Positions 29,770 through 39,153 of a stretch of DNA of 64,000 nt are shown piece by piece. Every line of letters starts with the position of its first letter. Position 1 is the stretch's first letter. The notes beneath the pieces were generated by a model. That model worked only from the letters and a program-made list of their open reading frames with translations, had not been told where the DNA came from and did no database searches. The translations under genes were made by a program, and so were the position numbers. Origin of the DNA: UBA1926 sp002337215 (lineage in GTDB: Bacteria > Planctomycetota > Phycisphaerae > Phycisphaerales > UBA1924); contig CAXBAF010000018.1 in the NCBI GenBank assembly GCA_963973795.1, positions 1-64,000 of the forward strand, written 5' to 3'.

Positions 29770-29910
29770 TCAGATCGACGTCAGCTTGCGACCGATCCGC
29801 CGGCGGGCGTTGATAATCTTGCGGCCGCTCTTGGTCTTCATACGGGCGCGGAATCCGTGCTTGCGGATTTTCTTGATCTTGCTTACGCGCCGCGGGTAGT
29901 GCATCGCCAT
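29770..29910 (-). CDS. rpmH: 50S ribosomal protein L34
   Basis: A 46-aa protein, MAMHYPRRVSKIKKIRKH then GFRARMKTKSGRKIINARRR and IGRKLTSI. The HGFRARM core, followed by a Lys/Arg-rich helix, is the L34 signature. ATG 29910 has CCGGAG 8 nt upstream; the second Met (29904) is an alternative. It is a component of the large ribosomal subunit. The N-terminus replaces the common KRTYQPS-type lead. rnpA, usually next, is absent: a terminator and then the OPT transporter follow. Confidence 0.95.
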   Translation of the reverse strand: MAMHYPRRVSKIKKIRKHGFRARMKTKSGRKIINARRRIGRKLTSI

Positions 29911-30361
29911 CGTGAATCTCCGGAATCGATCCCGACGCGATCACCGCGCCGGGCGGCAACGATAGGCCGAAGACGCGGGCAAGGCCAGCCGCTTTCGAGG
30001 GCACCGTCAACCCATTGGATTCCACAAGCGGCGGTGGTTCCTGTAGGGCATTATTCGGACGTTGCTGAGTGCTCCCCGCGCCCGCGCTGAGGTCGGCCGG
30101 CTCCGAAAACTCGTCTTCCCGTGATTCACGCATGGAAACCGCGTGACACAGGCAGCGGCATTCCTTATTCTCTATCTGTTGCGCCCGGAATCGTTTGAAT
30201 TCGGGTCGGCATTCACCTGTCTCCGGGTTCGCTCCACGGTCGGTATTCAGCCGTCCGGAGAGCCTCCTCGGTACGTCAACCGAACGAGCGTCGCCGCCGG
30301 GTGATGACCCCCTCTTCGTGGGAAGGGGGTCGTCCCGGGGCCGACGCGGAGGATCCGTTGT
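29911..30361. other. Divergent gap between rpmH and rnc
   Basis: 451 nt with no gene found in any frame that has both a ribosome site and protein-like composition. It should hold the promoters of rpmH (leftward) and rnc (rightward). A GACCCCCT/AGGGGGTC inverted repeat (30306-30331) lies 31 nt before the rnc start and could be a leader hairpin. I could not match the stretch to a known structured RNA. Confidence 0.5.
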
Positions 30362-31135
30362 ATGGAAGAGTCCCTCTCCCGGGCCCAGGAGATCATGGGC
30401 GTCGTGTTCCGCGACCAGGCCCATATCGAGCTCGCGCTGCGCCACGCCTCCCATTCCGAGTCCCGCCTCGACTCCAACGAACGGATGGAGTTCCTAGGCG
30501 ACGCCGTGCTGGGCATGGTCGTCTGCGAACGCATCTACGAGCTCTTCCCCGACGCGCTCGAGGGCGAGATGACCAAGGTCAAGTCCACGGTCGTCAGCCG
30601 CAAGACCTGCGCCGACATCGCCGAACGGCTGGAGCTCGAGCAGCTGTTGCTCCTCGGCAAGGGCATGCAGACCCAGGACCGATTGCCGCGCTCGCTCGCG
30701 GCCGCGGTGTTCGAGTCCGTCATCGCCGCGGTTTATCTCGACCAGGGCTTCGCGGCGACCAAGGCCTTCCTGCTCCCCCTGCTGGATCCCTATATCACCG
30801 AGGCGGAGCGGAGCGGGCACCAGCAGAACTTCAAGAGCGTGCTCCAGCAGCACGCCCAGGCCGAGTTCGGCGAATCGCCCTGCTACCGCATCCTCGACGA
30901 GAAGGGTCCGGACCACGCCAAGGCGTTCAAGGTGGGCGTCGAGCTCGCGGGGCAGGTTTTCGAGCCGTGCTGGGGGCAGTCCAAGAAGCAAGCCGAGCAG
31001 CAGGCCGCGGAAGTCGCGCTGCACGAACTCGGGGTCATCGCGCTCGACAAAAACGGGCTCGTACGCGTCGTCGAGGACACGGCTCCTGCCGCGGCGGACG
31101 GGGACGCGGGATCGGCCGTCGCGATCCAGGAGTAA
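30362..31135 (+). CDS. rnc: Ribonuclease III
   Basis: A 257-aa double-strand-specific endoribonuclease that processes rRNA precursors. The N-terminal catalytic domain carries the signature ERMEFLGDAVLGMVV and the second acidic cluster ESVIAAVYLDQGF. A C-terminal dsRNA-binding domain follows (about residues 155-225, with GQSKKQAEQQAAEVAL). A further acidic Ala-rich tail of about 30 residues follows. It begins at ATG 30362 (MEESLSRAQEIM). It is convergent with the endonuclease/phosphatase gene at 31264, with 128 nt between them. Confidence 0.95.
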   Translation: MEESLSRAQEIMGVVFRDQAHIELALRHASHSESRLDSNERMEFLGDAVLGMVVCERIYELFPDALEGEMTKVKSTVVSRKTCADIAERLELEQLLLLGKGMQTQDRLPRSLAAAVFESVIAAVYLDQGFAATKAFLLPLLDPYITEAERSGHQQNFKSVLQQHAQAEFGESPCYRILDEKGPDHAKAFKVGVELAGQVFEPCWGQSKKQAEQQAAEVALHELGVIALDKNGLVRVVEDTAPAAADGDAGSAVAIQE

Positions 31136-31263
31136 ATCTCGTCCCGCGTCTTCGGTGCGGCTGACCTGCTCGGCGGGTCAGGGCGTCAGCGCACAGTGTC
31201 TCGCAAGACTCTGGCGCGCAGAGCGGCTCGGTGGCACAGTCGATCGGTGATCGCGCGTGATTG

Positions 31264-32895
31264 TCAGGGCATCAGATCGACGACGACCGGCAGGTGGTCG
31301 CTCACCGCGCTGTCGTCTGGGTAGAGCCCCCACGTCGCGAGGCGGTCGGGGTCCATCAGCCGGGTATCGACCGCGAACGCCTGGGCGACGCTCGCGTTGC
31401 CGGTGAGGAACCAGTCGAGCCGGCCCGGGCTGAAGTAGCCCCGGTCGTCGCGCCAGGTGTAGAGCGCGGTCTCACCGATCACGCCCGTCATCGCGGGCTG
31501 CAGATCACGCCCGCCGGCGCCCAGCCCCTCGCGGAGCACATCGAGCGGGCCCCGGGTCCCGACGAGGTTCATGTCGCCCCCGATGATCTTCGCGTCGATG
31601 TCGCGTCCCAGGTTGCCCCGGACGTCGGACTCCGCCGCTGAGAACGCGGCGTTGATCGCCCCCGCCTCGGCGTAGCGGAGCGTGTCCTCCTCGGACCCTG
31701 CCGAACCGCAGCACTTCAGGTGCGTCGAGGTCGCGAGCAGATTTCCGGCGGGCGTCGAAACCAGCGCGGTGACGGCGCGCACGGTGCGCCTCCTGCCGGT
31801 CCGCGGGTCCTCGATCTCGACCGGCTCGTCGTACCCGTGCGTGATCACGTGCGGCGTCGCGATCGCGACCCCGAGGTCGGGCATCGCGACGGCGTCCCAC
31901 ACGCCCACGCCCCCGGCGAGGTTCCCCGACAGCCCCTGGATGCCGCTCGCCCACTCGTGCTTGCCGGGCAGCGGGCCCACGAAGCCGCTCAGCCATGCTT
32001 CGAGCGCGGGCTCATCGAAATCGTCGGCCTCCTGGAACAGGATCACGTCGGGCTCGATCGCCGCGATCAGCCGGGCGAACGGGGCGGGTTCCGTCTGCGG
32101 CTTGCCCCGCAGCACGTTCATGCTCAGCACGCGGATCGTCCCGGGCATCTGCTGGGGGATGCCCTTCTTCGTGAGGATCTTCTCGTCGGCCGCGTCGGGC
32201 AGCACGAACTCGATCGGCTCGCTGTAGCGGACGACCTCGCCCGCCGTCCCGGTCATCAGCACGATCGCCTTGGCGCCGCCCGCGGAGTCGATGCCCGAAC
32301 CCTCGAGCGCGTCCGCGGTCCGATCGATCCGCGCCTCGAAGAAGTCGGACGCGTAGGTGGGAGAGGCCATGAACCCGATGTCGGCGTGCTTGAGCCGGGT
32401 CACGGTCCCGTCCGGGTTGTTGCGGATGATCGTGATCCCCGTCGCGAAGGGCGACGCGGGCTGCCCACGCTCCAGCCGACGGTTGCGGATGCTCGCGGCC
32501 GACCCGGGGGGCAGGTCGGTGAGCAGGGGGCTCATCAGGATCTCGAGATCGACGCCAAGCGTGCCCACGTCCGGCGGACCGACGAGCGGCTCGCCCGTCG
32601 CCGGGTCGTTGTCGAGGTCGAACAGCAGCCGGGTCGTCTCGTCGTTCGCTTGGAGGGTTGCTTCCTCGCCGGGGCTGAAGCGGAACGACACCGTCTCCGC
32701 GTCGGCGGCGGTCGTGATCCCCCCGCGCCACTCGCGGGTGTCCCCGTCGAGGACGAACCCGCGGGGGGTGCCGGAACTGCCCCAGGAATTGCCCGTCGAG
32801 CAGGCGACCAGCGCGAGCACGGACGCCGAGCAGGCGGCGAGGCCCGCGGTCAGAACGATCGAACGGAGCGAGATCGGCGTCGGGTGTGTGCGCAT
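31264..32895 (-). CDS. Lipoprotein of the endonuclease/exonuclease/phosphatase superfamily
   Basis: A 543-aa protein. The N-terminal signal ends in lipobox-like LVAC (Cys32; an alternative is LAAC, Cys22). A beta-rich domain follows (about 40-260). The C-terminal catalytic domain has the DNase I-like order: IRVLSMNVLRGK, a Glu in DVILFQEADDF, GGDMNLVGTRG, TWRDDRGYFSPGRLDWFL and the terminal SDHLPVVVDL. The substrate could be nucleic acid, a phospholipid or an inositol phosphate. Membrane anchoring in the periplasm is inferred. ATG 32895 was chosen for the signal peptide; the upstream extension is Arg/Gly-rich shadow. Confidence 0.82.
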   Translation of the reverse strand: MRTHPTPISLRSIVLTAGLAACSASVLALVACSTGNSWGSSGTPRGFVLDGDTREWRGGITTAADAETVSFRFSPGEEATLQANDETTRLLFDLDNDPATGEPLVGPPDVGTLGVDLEILMSPLLTDLPPGSAASIRNRRLERGQPASPFATGITIIRNNPDGTVTRLKHADIGFMASPTYASDFFEARIDRTADALEGSGIDSAGGAKAIVLMTGTAGEVVRYSEPIEFVLPDAADEKILTKKGIPQQMPGTIRVLSMNVLRGKPQTEPAPFARLIAAIEPDVILFQEADDFDEPALEAWLSGFVGPLPGKHEWASGIQGLSGNLAGGVGVWDAVAMPDLGVAIATPHVITHGYDEPVEIEDPRTGRRRTVRAVTALVSTPAGNLLATSTHLKCCGSAGSEEDTLRYAEAGAINAAFSAAESDVRGNLGRDIDAKIIGGDMNLVGTRGPLDVLREGLGAGGRDLQPAMTGVIGETALYTWRDDRGYFSPGRLDWFLTGNASVAQAFAVDTRLMDPDRLATWGLYPDDSAVSDHLPVVVDLMP

Positions 32896-32990
32896 GACCG
32901 GGAGTATCCCGGCCCGGTCCCCAGAAAGCAAGCCGGCCGCACCGACCCGCACCGACCTGACCCGACCCGCACAGACCGGTTTAGCCCGGC

Positions 32991-33899
32991 TCAGACCACG
33001 CCGTTGACCACGAGCCCGACAACCACCACCGCCATGAGCGCACAGAGTACGACCGCGGCGATGAGCCATTTCTGTCCGCTCGAGACCAGTTTCGCCAGCT
33101 CCGCCTCCCGCTCGGCGTCGGTCTCTCGCATCTGGCTGATTGTGTCGCCCAGGTCTCGGGCCGACGAACTCATATCGCTCAGCGTCTCGTTGAAGCCCCC
33201 GATCGACCGGGCCATCTCCGCCTCGGCCTCGCCGGACCGGTGGATCGCCGACTGCATGCTCTGCAGCGCCGCCGTCTGCCGCTGGCCCGCCTCGAGCTGC
33301 TCGATCGCGGTCTTGTTCAGCCGGTCCACCGCCGCGTCGTTGCGTGTGCGCGCATCGCGGGTCAGCTCGATCAGGTCGCCCAGCGCGTCGGCGACCCGCC
33401 GGTTCTGCTCGACGAGCTCCGGGAGCGCGTCCATGTTCCGGGCCGACCGCTCGGCGAGTTCCAGCAGCCGTTCGGAGCGGTGCGACTGGGTGTCGAGGTG
33501 GTCGTCGACCTTGCGGACCAGGCCCAGGACCTCGGTGTAGTTCTTCTGCAGTTCCTTGATGAGCTCCTGACGGTTGCGGGGCGAGACGATCGGCGTTCGG
33601 CTCGCGGTCTCCGGTTCGATCGGGTGGGCCGTGCCTGTCGTCTCTTCCGATCCGTCGGCATCGACCAGCTCGCGAGCCATGCTTGCTTCGAGCTCACCCT
33701 CCGCGTCGTCATCGAGATAGACATCGATATTGACCGGCTTGCGGTCCATCGCCGATGCGGCGCCGTTGGCGTTCGATCGGGATCGGCTCGCCGAACCCGG
33801 TCCGGTTGGCCCAGTGGCCGCTCGATCCTCCGTCGGCTTTGTCGTCTGGGTTTTCGACGATCCGCCGAAGAGTTTCGCCAGTCGCTGCATGACTCCCAT
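32991..33899 (-). CDS. Tail-anchored coiled-coil protein next to the FtsK-like ATPase
   Basis: A 302-aa protein. It begins MGVMQRLAKLFGGSSK with AAGGAG upstream, then a Ser/Thr/Pro-rich low-complexity part to about residue 110. A long heptad-rich coiled coil follows (about 115-270: NRQELIKELQKNYTEVLGLV and on to MRETDAEREAELAKLV). A single C-terminal helix ends the protein (WLIAAVVLCALMAVVVVGLVV). There is no MCP signalling hairpin signature, so a chemoreceptor is unlikely. It follows the 1338-aa ATPase by 179 nt on the same strand and is probably a membrane-anchored scaffold of that locus (inference). Confidence 0.7.
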   Translation of the reverse strand: MGVMQRLAKLFGGSSKTQTTKPTEDRAATGPTGPGSASRSRSNANGAASAMDRKPVNIDVYLDDDAEGELEASMARELVDADGSEETTGTAHPIEPETASRTPIVSPRNRQELIKELQKNYTEVLGLVRKVDDHLDTQSHRSERLLELAERSARNMDALPELVEQNRRVADALGDLIELTRDARTRNDAAVDRLNKTAIEQLEAGQRQTAALQSMQSAIHRSGEAEAEMARSIGGFNETLSDMSSSARDLGDTISQMRETDAEREAELAKLVSSGQKWLIAAVVLCALMAVVVVGLVVNGVV

Positions 33900-34078
33900 C
33901 AGGGCTCCTTCCTCTCCGGTTGCCCGCCCGGCCCGATCCTGCGATCGCGAGCCGGGTCTCCACCGCGAGCGTACGGCGGCGCGTGCCGAGCCGGCAACGG
34001 CGCGGGCGTGAAACGTGCGCACATCGTGCTTGTTCGTGCCGGCTAACGCTCTGATTTACTCCGGGTGCGGACTCGGTG

Positions 34079-37000
34079 TCAACGCCGCAGCGCCGCCGCG
34101 ACCCGGCGCACGAGGTCGTCCGATGGCACGTGGTAGGGCCTGAACTTCTCGAGCGTGCCAAGTTCCTCGTTGAACAGCAGGCCCCGGTTCATGCCCAGTT
34201 TGCCCGCCGCGGGCGAGTCGATGAGGTTGGCAGAGTCGGCCGCGCTCATCTGCAGAATCGCCCGCTGCTCGAAGTGGCCCTGCGCCCTTCGATCGAGGAC
34301 GCGGCCCATGCTCGTCGCGGTGTCGCACCAGGCGATGACGTGCAGCCCGAGGGCGGGACCGTCGCGGAGCAGGTCGCCCAGCTGCGCCGAGGGGCTCGGG
34401 GCTCCGTCGGTGTCGTCGTCACCGCTGAACGAGAACGAGAAGTCATCGTCTTTCTGCCGGAGGTCGCGGAACCGCTGAAGACCCAGGAAGAACAGGTACC
34501 AGGGCGTGTGCGCCGCGGACTCGTCGGACTCGCGCCGCGCGCGTTCGGCGTCGAACGCCGCGAGCGTGTCGGCGAGCGCGCGGACGCGACCGAAGCGGAC
34601 GTCCAGCGCGCCGGGCTCGGCGAGCCGGGCGACGATGTTCTCGACCGAGTCGGCCTCCGGGTCGTCGGGCGGCGTCGGGTCGAGGAAGGCGATCTTCACG
34701 CCGCCCGGGCCTTTGGTTGGATCGGCCGCGTGCTGGGCGGCGAGCCCGACCATCGACGCCGACAGCATCGCCCGGGCGGTCTCTTCCTGCTGACCGACGA
34801 CGATCAGGTTCGCGCCGGCCTGCCTCCGCAGGTGTGCGCCGGTCGGCGGCTTGATCGCGACCGGGTCACCGACCCACGCCTTCGCGGCGCGGACGGGGGC
34901 GGCGTCGGGCGCGATGGCCGACAGCAGTTCCTGGTTGTCCGCAAGGTCCGCGGGGATGTTGCCCTCGAAGACGATCGTGTGCGTATCGCTCACCGGCGGC
35001 GCGTCGTGCATCTTCGTGCGCACGCGTTCGAGCATCGCGTCGCGCTCGGCGTCGGGGAGCCAGCAGACCTGGAAGGGGTTGTTGCCCTCGACCATGCCGT
35101 TCGCGTCGTTGTAGATCGCCTCGCCCGGGCGGTTGAGCAGGCGGGCGGCGGCGTTGTCCTCGCTGAGGATCAGGTAGCTGTCGGTCTCCGAGCACTGCAG
35201 CGCGATGCGGACCGCCATCTGGCCCATCGTTGACCGCGCGAGCGAGTACGCCCCGCTGAGCGTCTGGCTGCCGAGAAAGACGTGCATCCCGAACGCCCGG
35301 CCCTGCCGCACGAGTCGATCGAGCAGCAGCCCCGCGTCCTGGGCGATCTTGTCGTCTTCGGTGAAGATCTCCTGGAACTCGTCGATGACCAGCATCGTGC
35401 GCGGGAGTGCCTCGTTCTTTCCGGAGGCCTTGAGGGCCTCGCGGGCGGCCCCGATGGACTGGACGCCGAGATCGCGGAACAGGTCGCCCCGGCGGACGAG
35501 TTCGTCGTCGAGGCGTTGGAGGACGCTGAGCCCGAACTCGCGGTCGGACTCGATCGCGACGGCCCGGGCGTGGGGGAGCCGACCGCCTGTGTAGGCCTTG
35601 AACTCGACGCCCTTCTTGAAATCCACCAGGTAGAACTCGAGCTCGTCAGGGCTGTACCAGAGCGCACCGGCAGTGATCATGACGTGCAGCAGGGTGGACT
35701 TGCCTGAGCCCGTTTTGCCCGCGATCAGCGCGTGCTGGCTGGTGCCCTTGCCGAATGCGAGCTTCTGGAGGCGGGTCGCGCCGGAGCGTCCCAGCGGGAT
35801 GCGGAGCTCGTCTGAGCAGGTCTCCGACCACATTTCTCGCTCGCTGCCCGGGGCGAGCGTCGAGAAGGGGACCTCGACTTTCCCGAACTCGAGCGCGGCC
35901 TTGCCGAGCGCGTCGATGATCTTCGCCTTCTCAGTGTCCGACGGCGGCGATTCGAGCGAAAGCGGCAGGGTCTCGTACGCCTCGTCGCGCCAGACGAACC
36001 GGGCTTGTCCCGGCGCCTCGGGATCAAACTCGACGACCGAGCACCCCTCGTCGAGGATGTCGGCGGTGATGTTCTCGGGGAGCTTCGCCCGCGCATCGTG
36101 GTGGAGAAGGACGAAGACCCCGCAGCGGGGGCCCGATTCGATGATGCTCGCGAGGCGGCGTGCGGATTCCTCGGTGAACCCCGTCGGGAAGTCGGCGACG
36201 ACGAGGAAGCGGTAGGGCTCGGCGATCTCGCCGGCCTTTTCGTTGTAGGCGTCGATCGACGCGAACTCGTTGCGGAGGTATTTCTGGATGACCGTTTCCA
36301 TGTGCTCGGTCAGCCCCGCGAGCCGCTGCTCGATGTGGCGGGCCTCGGTCCAGATCTTCGAATCCACCAGCCGTTCGTCGTGGTCGGCGAGGCGCATGAA
36401 CCCGGCGAACGACTGGCCCAGCCCCACCGGGTCGAGCATGGTGAGGCGGACTTTGCCGGGCGGGAGCGCGGTGAGCGCGCGGAGCGTGGCGTTGCGGAGT
36501 GTCTGGAGTGCCGATTCCCGGCCCTCGGCGGTTTCGCCCGCGCCCGTGCGCACGACCAGCGACGCGGCGGCGGGCGTGTCGAGCATCGCGGGGGGTCTCA
36601 GCAACTCCCGGGTCTCGGCGTTGCCATTCTCCGATTCGCTTCCGCCGCCCGGCGTCGGCAGCGCGAGCGAGAACGTCCCGACGCGGATGCCCGGTGCGGG
36701 ACCGACGCGCGTGGGGCCGGCCGGCCAGATGTCGGACGACCATGGAGGGCAGATCGACGACATCGCCGCGAGCGAGGCCTCGGTGCAGGCATCCGCGTGG
36801 GCCGACGCGTCGGCGAGGGCTCGGTCGAGGTTGGTCACCGCGTCCGAGTGGGCGCGCCGGGCGTCGGCAACCGCTCGGTCCCGGGTCTGGTCGGCGGTCG
36901 CGAGGGCGCTCGCGAGCGTCTCTGCGATCTCGGCTTCCTTGGTGTCTGCCCTTGTGTTGATCTCGTCGAGCTTCTTTTCTCGCTTCTTTTTGATCTCGGC

Positions 37001-38095
37001 AGCAATGATGACGTGCTTGCGGTCGAGCCTGGTCAGTGTCTGCTCGCGTCGCTGCTTGACGACCGCGAGGCGGTTCTGGTAGCGGCTCCGGCCCGCGTCG
37101 ACCTCGGTCTGCTTGCGGTCGGTGATTTCTTTCTCGATGCGCTGTTTGTGGGCCTCGGCGGTGCGGATGGCGGCGATCCCCGCGGCCCGGGCGGCGCGGA
37201 GATGGGCCGCGAGCGGTGTGACGCGTTTTCGTGTGCCGGCGAGGGCGAGCATGCGGATGGGCCAGGCGAAGACGAGCATCGCGGCGCCGCCCCCCAGCGT
37301 GTAGGCCGCGGTCATGGGGAGGTTGCTGATCTGGTGCTCGACGATGTGGTAGGCCGCGCCGCCCGCGGCACCCAGAAGGATCATCACGATGGGCCCGCCC
37401 GAGCGCACAAAGGCGTGCAGCGTGATGCCGCGGAGTTTCTTGAGCATCTCGTTCGCGGCGTGGCGTTCGCTGGCGAGCGTGTCGAGATCATCGGCGGGGT
37501 CGTGGCTGCTCGTGGTGGGCGGGGCGTTCTCGTCGGGGGTGGGGTTGGGGAAGTCGATGCGCGGCCCCGCGAGGCGGCGGGCGTGGGCCTCGATGGACTC
37601 GAGCTTGCCGAACTCGTCGCGCACGATGCCGCGGACGCGTTCGAGTTCGACCTTGGGCTGCTCGCCGCTGCCCTCGAAGGTCGCCTCGGCGAGCCAGGCG
37701 GCGTCGCGGAGTTTTTCCTCGGCCATGTGCAGCTCGGAGTCGAGGCGTTCGATGGCGTCGTCGCGTGCGTTGTTGTGCGCGCGGAGGGCCTCGGCGCTCT
37801 TCGCCTTGAAGAGGGCCTTGGCTTCCTTGAGGCGGGCGTCGCGCTTGTGCTCGTTCTGGGCGCGCGCTTCCTCGGCGGTGCGCTGGGCGGATTCATGGGC
37901 TCTGGCGTGGGCAGACTCAGCGTCTGTGAGCGCGGTATCGCGCGTCTCATCGATCTGCGCGCGAATGGATGTCTGCTCGCGCGCGAGGCGGACCAGCCTG
38001 GCGATCGCGTGTCGTTGGCGCTCGGCGAGCGAGGCGTCCTCGCCCGGGCCTGAATCGGGGTCGCTGTGCGGGATGGAGGACGGTGCGGTCGTCAT
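34079..38095 (-). CDS. FtsK/SpoIIIE-type ATPase, EccC/EssC-like (type VII secretion-like)
   Basis: A 1338-aa protein. An N-terminal coiled coil spans about residues 20-150, two membrane helices lie at about 240-265 and 275-300, and a second coiled coil spans about 320-440. Three FtsK-like modules then follow. Module 1 (about 500-740) has a degenerate P-loop (VRTGAGETAEG). Module 2 (about 770-1060) is intact: Walker A IAGKTGSGKSTLLH near 790, Walker B TMLVIDEFQEIF near 900, and LGSQTLSGAYSLARSTMGQM. Module 3 (about 1090-1338) is degenerate (LIVVGQQEETARAML). Serial FtsK domains after two helices are the EccC/EssC plan; FtsK DNA translocases have one motor and a gamma domain, not seen here. Upstream genes encode a WXG100-type protein and helical partners. 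Here the middle motor is the intact one, whereas in EccC it is usually the first. Confidence 0.85.
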   Translation of the reverse strand: MTTAPSSIPHSDPDSGPGEDASLAERQRHAIARLVRLAREQTSIRAQIDETRDTALTDAESAHARAHESAQRTAEEARAQNEHKRDARLKEAKALFKAKSAEALRAHNNARDDAIERLDSELHMAEEKLRDAAWLAEATFEGSGEQPKVELERVRGIVRDEFGKLESIEAHARRLAGPRIDFPNPTPDENAPPTTSSHDPADDLDTLASERHAANEMLKKLRGITLHAFVRSGGPIVMILLGAAGGAAYHIVEHQISNLPMTAAYTLGGGAAMLVFAWPIRMLALAGTRKRVTPLAAHLRAARAAGIAAIRTAEAHKQRIEKEITDRKQTEVDAGRSRYQNRLAVVKQRREQTLTRLDRKHVIIAAEIKKKREKKLDEINTRADTKEAEIAETLASALATADQTRDRAVADARRAHSDAVTNLDRALADASAHADACTEASLAAMSSICPPWSSDIWPAGPTRVGPAPGIRVGTFSLALPTPGGGSESENGNAETRELLRPPAMLDTPAAASLVVRTGAGETAEGRESALQTLRNATLRALTALPPGKVRLTMLDPVGLGQSFAGFMRLADHDERLVDSKIWTEARHIEQRLAGLTEHMETVIQKYLRNEFASIDAYNEKAGEIAEPYRFLVVADFPTGFTEESARRLASIIESGPRCGVFVLLHHDARAKLPENITADILDEGCSVVEFDPEAPGQARFVWRDEAYETLPLSLESPPSDTEKAKIIDALGKAALEFGKVEVPFSTLAPGSEREMWSETCSDELRIPLGRSGATRLQKLAFGKGTSQHALIAGKTGSGKSTLLHVMITAGALWYSPDELEFYLVDFKKGVEFKAYTGGRLPHARAVAIESDREFGLSVLQRLDDELVRRGDLFRDLGVQSIGAAREALKASGKNEALPRTMLVIDEFQEIFTEDDKIAQDAGLLLDRLVRQGRAFGMHVFLGSQTLSGAYSLARSTMGQMAVRIALQCSETDSYLILSEDNAAARLLNRPGEAIYNDANGMVEGNNPFQVCWLPDAERDAMLERVRTKMHDAPPVSDTHTIVFEGNIPADLADNQELLSAIAPDAAPVRAAKAWVGDPVAIKPPTGAHLRRQAGANLIVVGQQEETARAMLSASMVGLAAQHAADPTKGPGGVKIAFLDPTPPDDPEADSVENIVARLAEPGALDVRFGRVRALADTLAAFDAERARRESDESAAHTPWYLFFLGLQRFRDLRQKDDDFSFSFSGDDDTDGAPSPSAQLGDLLRDGPALGLHVIAWCDTATSMGRVLDRRAQGHFEQRAILQMSAADSANLIDSPAAGKLGMNRGLLFNEELGTLEKFRPYHVPSDDLVRRVAAALRR

Positions 38096-38182
38096 CGGAT
38101 CGTCAGCCTAACGCCGATTGTTTGGGTGTGATGCGGGTTCGATTTCGGCACGATTGATGGCCCCGGGGGGGTCGGTGTGGGG

Positions 38183-38410
38183 TCAGTCGCCGCCGTGGTC
38201 GGCGCAGTCCCGCTCGGCCTGCGCGGCGAGGGAGGCGAGCTTGTCCATCGCGCCGACGGTGCCCCGGATCTTGGGGCTGATGGGCTCGAGGAACTCCCGT
38301 TCGAACCAGCGGGCTTTCTCGTCGTCCCAGTCGCGGCGGGCGGTGCGCCAGGCGGCGATGAGTTGGGAGGCCGCGTCGGCGACCATGCCCTTGGAAACTC
38401 CGAGACTCAT
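38183..38410 (-). CDS. Small helical protein of the type VII-like locus
   Basis: A 75-aa protein (MSLGVSKGMVADAASQLIAA, then WRTARRDWDDEKARWFE). It is predicted all-helical with three Trp and many charged residues, WXG100-like in size but without a clear W-x-G turn. The ATG (38410) overlaps the TGA of the upstream coiled-coil gene (ATGA), so the two are translationally coupled. It ends 87 nt before the ATPase gene. It is probably a secreted partner or chaperone of the ATPase; no family is recognised. Confidence 0.7.
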   Translation of the reverse strand: MSLGVSKGMVADAASQLIAAWRTARRDWDDEKARWFEREFLEPISPKIRGTVGAMDKLASLAAQAERDCADHGGD

Positions 38411-38994
38411 GATGCGCCCTCGTTCTGGGTCTGGCCTGAATCGCTCGAATCCGGAGCCGATTTCGACTGTTTCTTCGGGCTCCCGGGCGGGGCCTTGGTG
38501 CGACCGCTCGGGGTTGCCATGGTCGTGTAGTCCTCGAGGGCCTGGCTCATGCGGTCGAGCTCGGCGAGGGCGCGGGGCATGTCCATCTCGAGGACGCGTT
38601 TGAGCGCGCTGACCTGACCTCGGAAATCGGACTGCTCCTTTTCGAGCTTGCGGGCCCATTGTTTGCACAGCCGGTGTTTTTCCTGGGCTTCCTCAACGCG
38701 GCGGCGGGCCTTGTTGACGGCCTTGACCTGGTCGATATCGGAACGCGCGTCGTCGGCGTCGCGCATGATCTTCTTCATCGCGAGCTCGCTCTTGGCGCTC
38801 TTGAGCTCGTCTTCGCGGACGCGGATCTGCTTCTTCCAGTAGGGCTCACGCTCGCCGCGGATGCGCATGACGACGCGGGCGGCGTCGGCCTCGGCGCTGA
38901 CGATGGCGGCGGAGCACTCCTCGACGAAGGTGACGACGGCCGGGCGGAAGCGGGCGAGGACATCGACGGAATGGACGCGGGCGCGGTCAGCCAC
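38407..38994 (-). CDS. Coiled-coil protein of the type VII-like locus
   Basis: A 195-aa protein starting at GTG 38994 behind AGGAAGG (VADRARVHSVDVLARFRPAV). One nearly continuous charged coiled coil covers residues 15-150 (YWKKQIRVREDELKSAKSEL and ARRRVEEAQEKHRLCKQWAR). A Ser/Lys/Gly-rich disordered tail follows. The longer upstream frame to 39102 is rejected as low-complexity. It is coupled to the 75-aa gene by an ATGA overlap. No family recognised; a scaffold or effector-chaperone role is inferred from position. Confidence 0.72.
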   Translation of the reverse strand: MADRARVHSVDVLARFRPAVVTFVEECSAAIVSAEADAARVVMRIRGEREPYWKKQIRVREDELKSAKSELAMKKIMRDADDARSDIDQVKAVNKARRRVEEAQEKHRLCKQWARKLEKEQSDFRGQVSALKRVLEMDMPRALAELDRMSQALEDYTTMATPSGRTKAPPGSPKKQSKSAPDSSDSGQTQNEGAS

Positions 38995-39153
38995 GACGCC
39001 TTCCTCTCGAAGAAGAGGCGTGAGAGAAGCAGAAGGACTGGAGAGGCGGGAGGCGGAGGAGCGTGGGGAGCCCCTCACCCCGGCCCTCTCCCCGTCTGTC
39101 ATAGCGAGGGGGAGAGGGAGGCGGGAAGGACGCGGTTGGGAGGGGCGGGCGGT

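Noticed and set aside
29911..30361. Structured RNA (RNase P, SRP or tmRNA) in the rpmH-rnc gap
   Set aside because: None of the conserved core sequences of these RNAs was seen; only a short inverted repeat is present.
30362..31135. Longer plus-strand frame at 30301-31164 as the gene here
   Set aside because: It is another frame over rnc; rnc has the RNase III signature and dsRNA-binding domain.
31220..31240. GGTGGCAC as a further REP-like copy
   Set aside because: Only the edge octamer is present; no stem partner is found nearby.
32991..33899. Methyl-accepting chemotaxis protein
   Set aside because: The coiled coil is suggestive, but there is no signalling hairpin tip sequence, no HAMP and the only helix is at the C-terminus.
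36005..38053. 682-codon plus-strand frame opposite the FtsK-like ATPase
   Set aside because: Gly/Val/Arg-rich shadow with no domain; Walker motifs are on the other strand.
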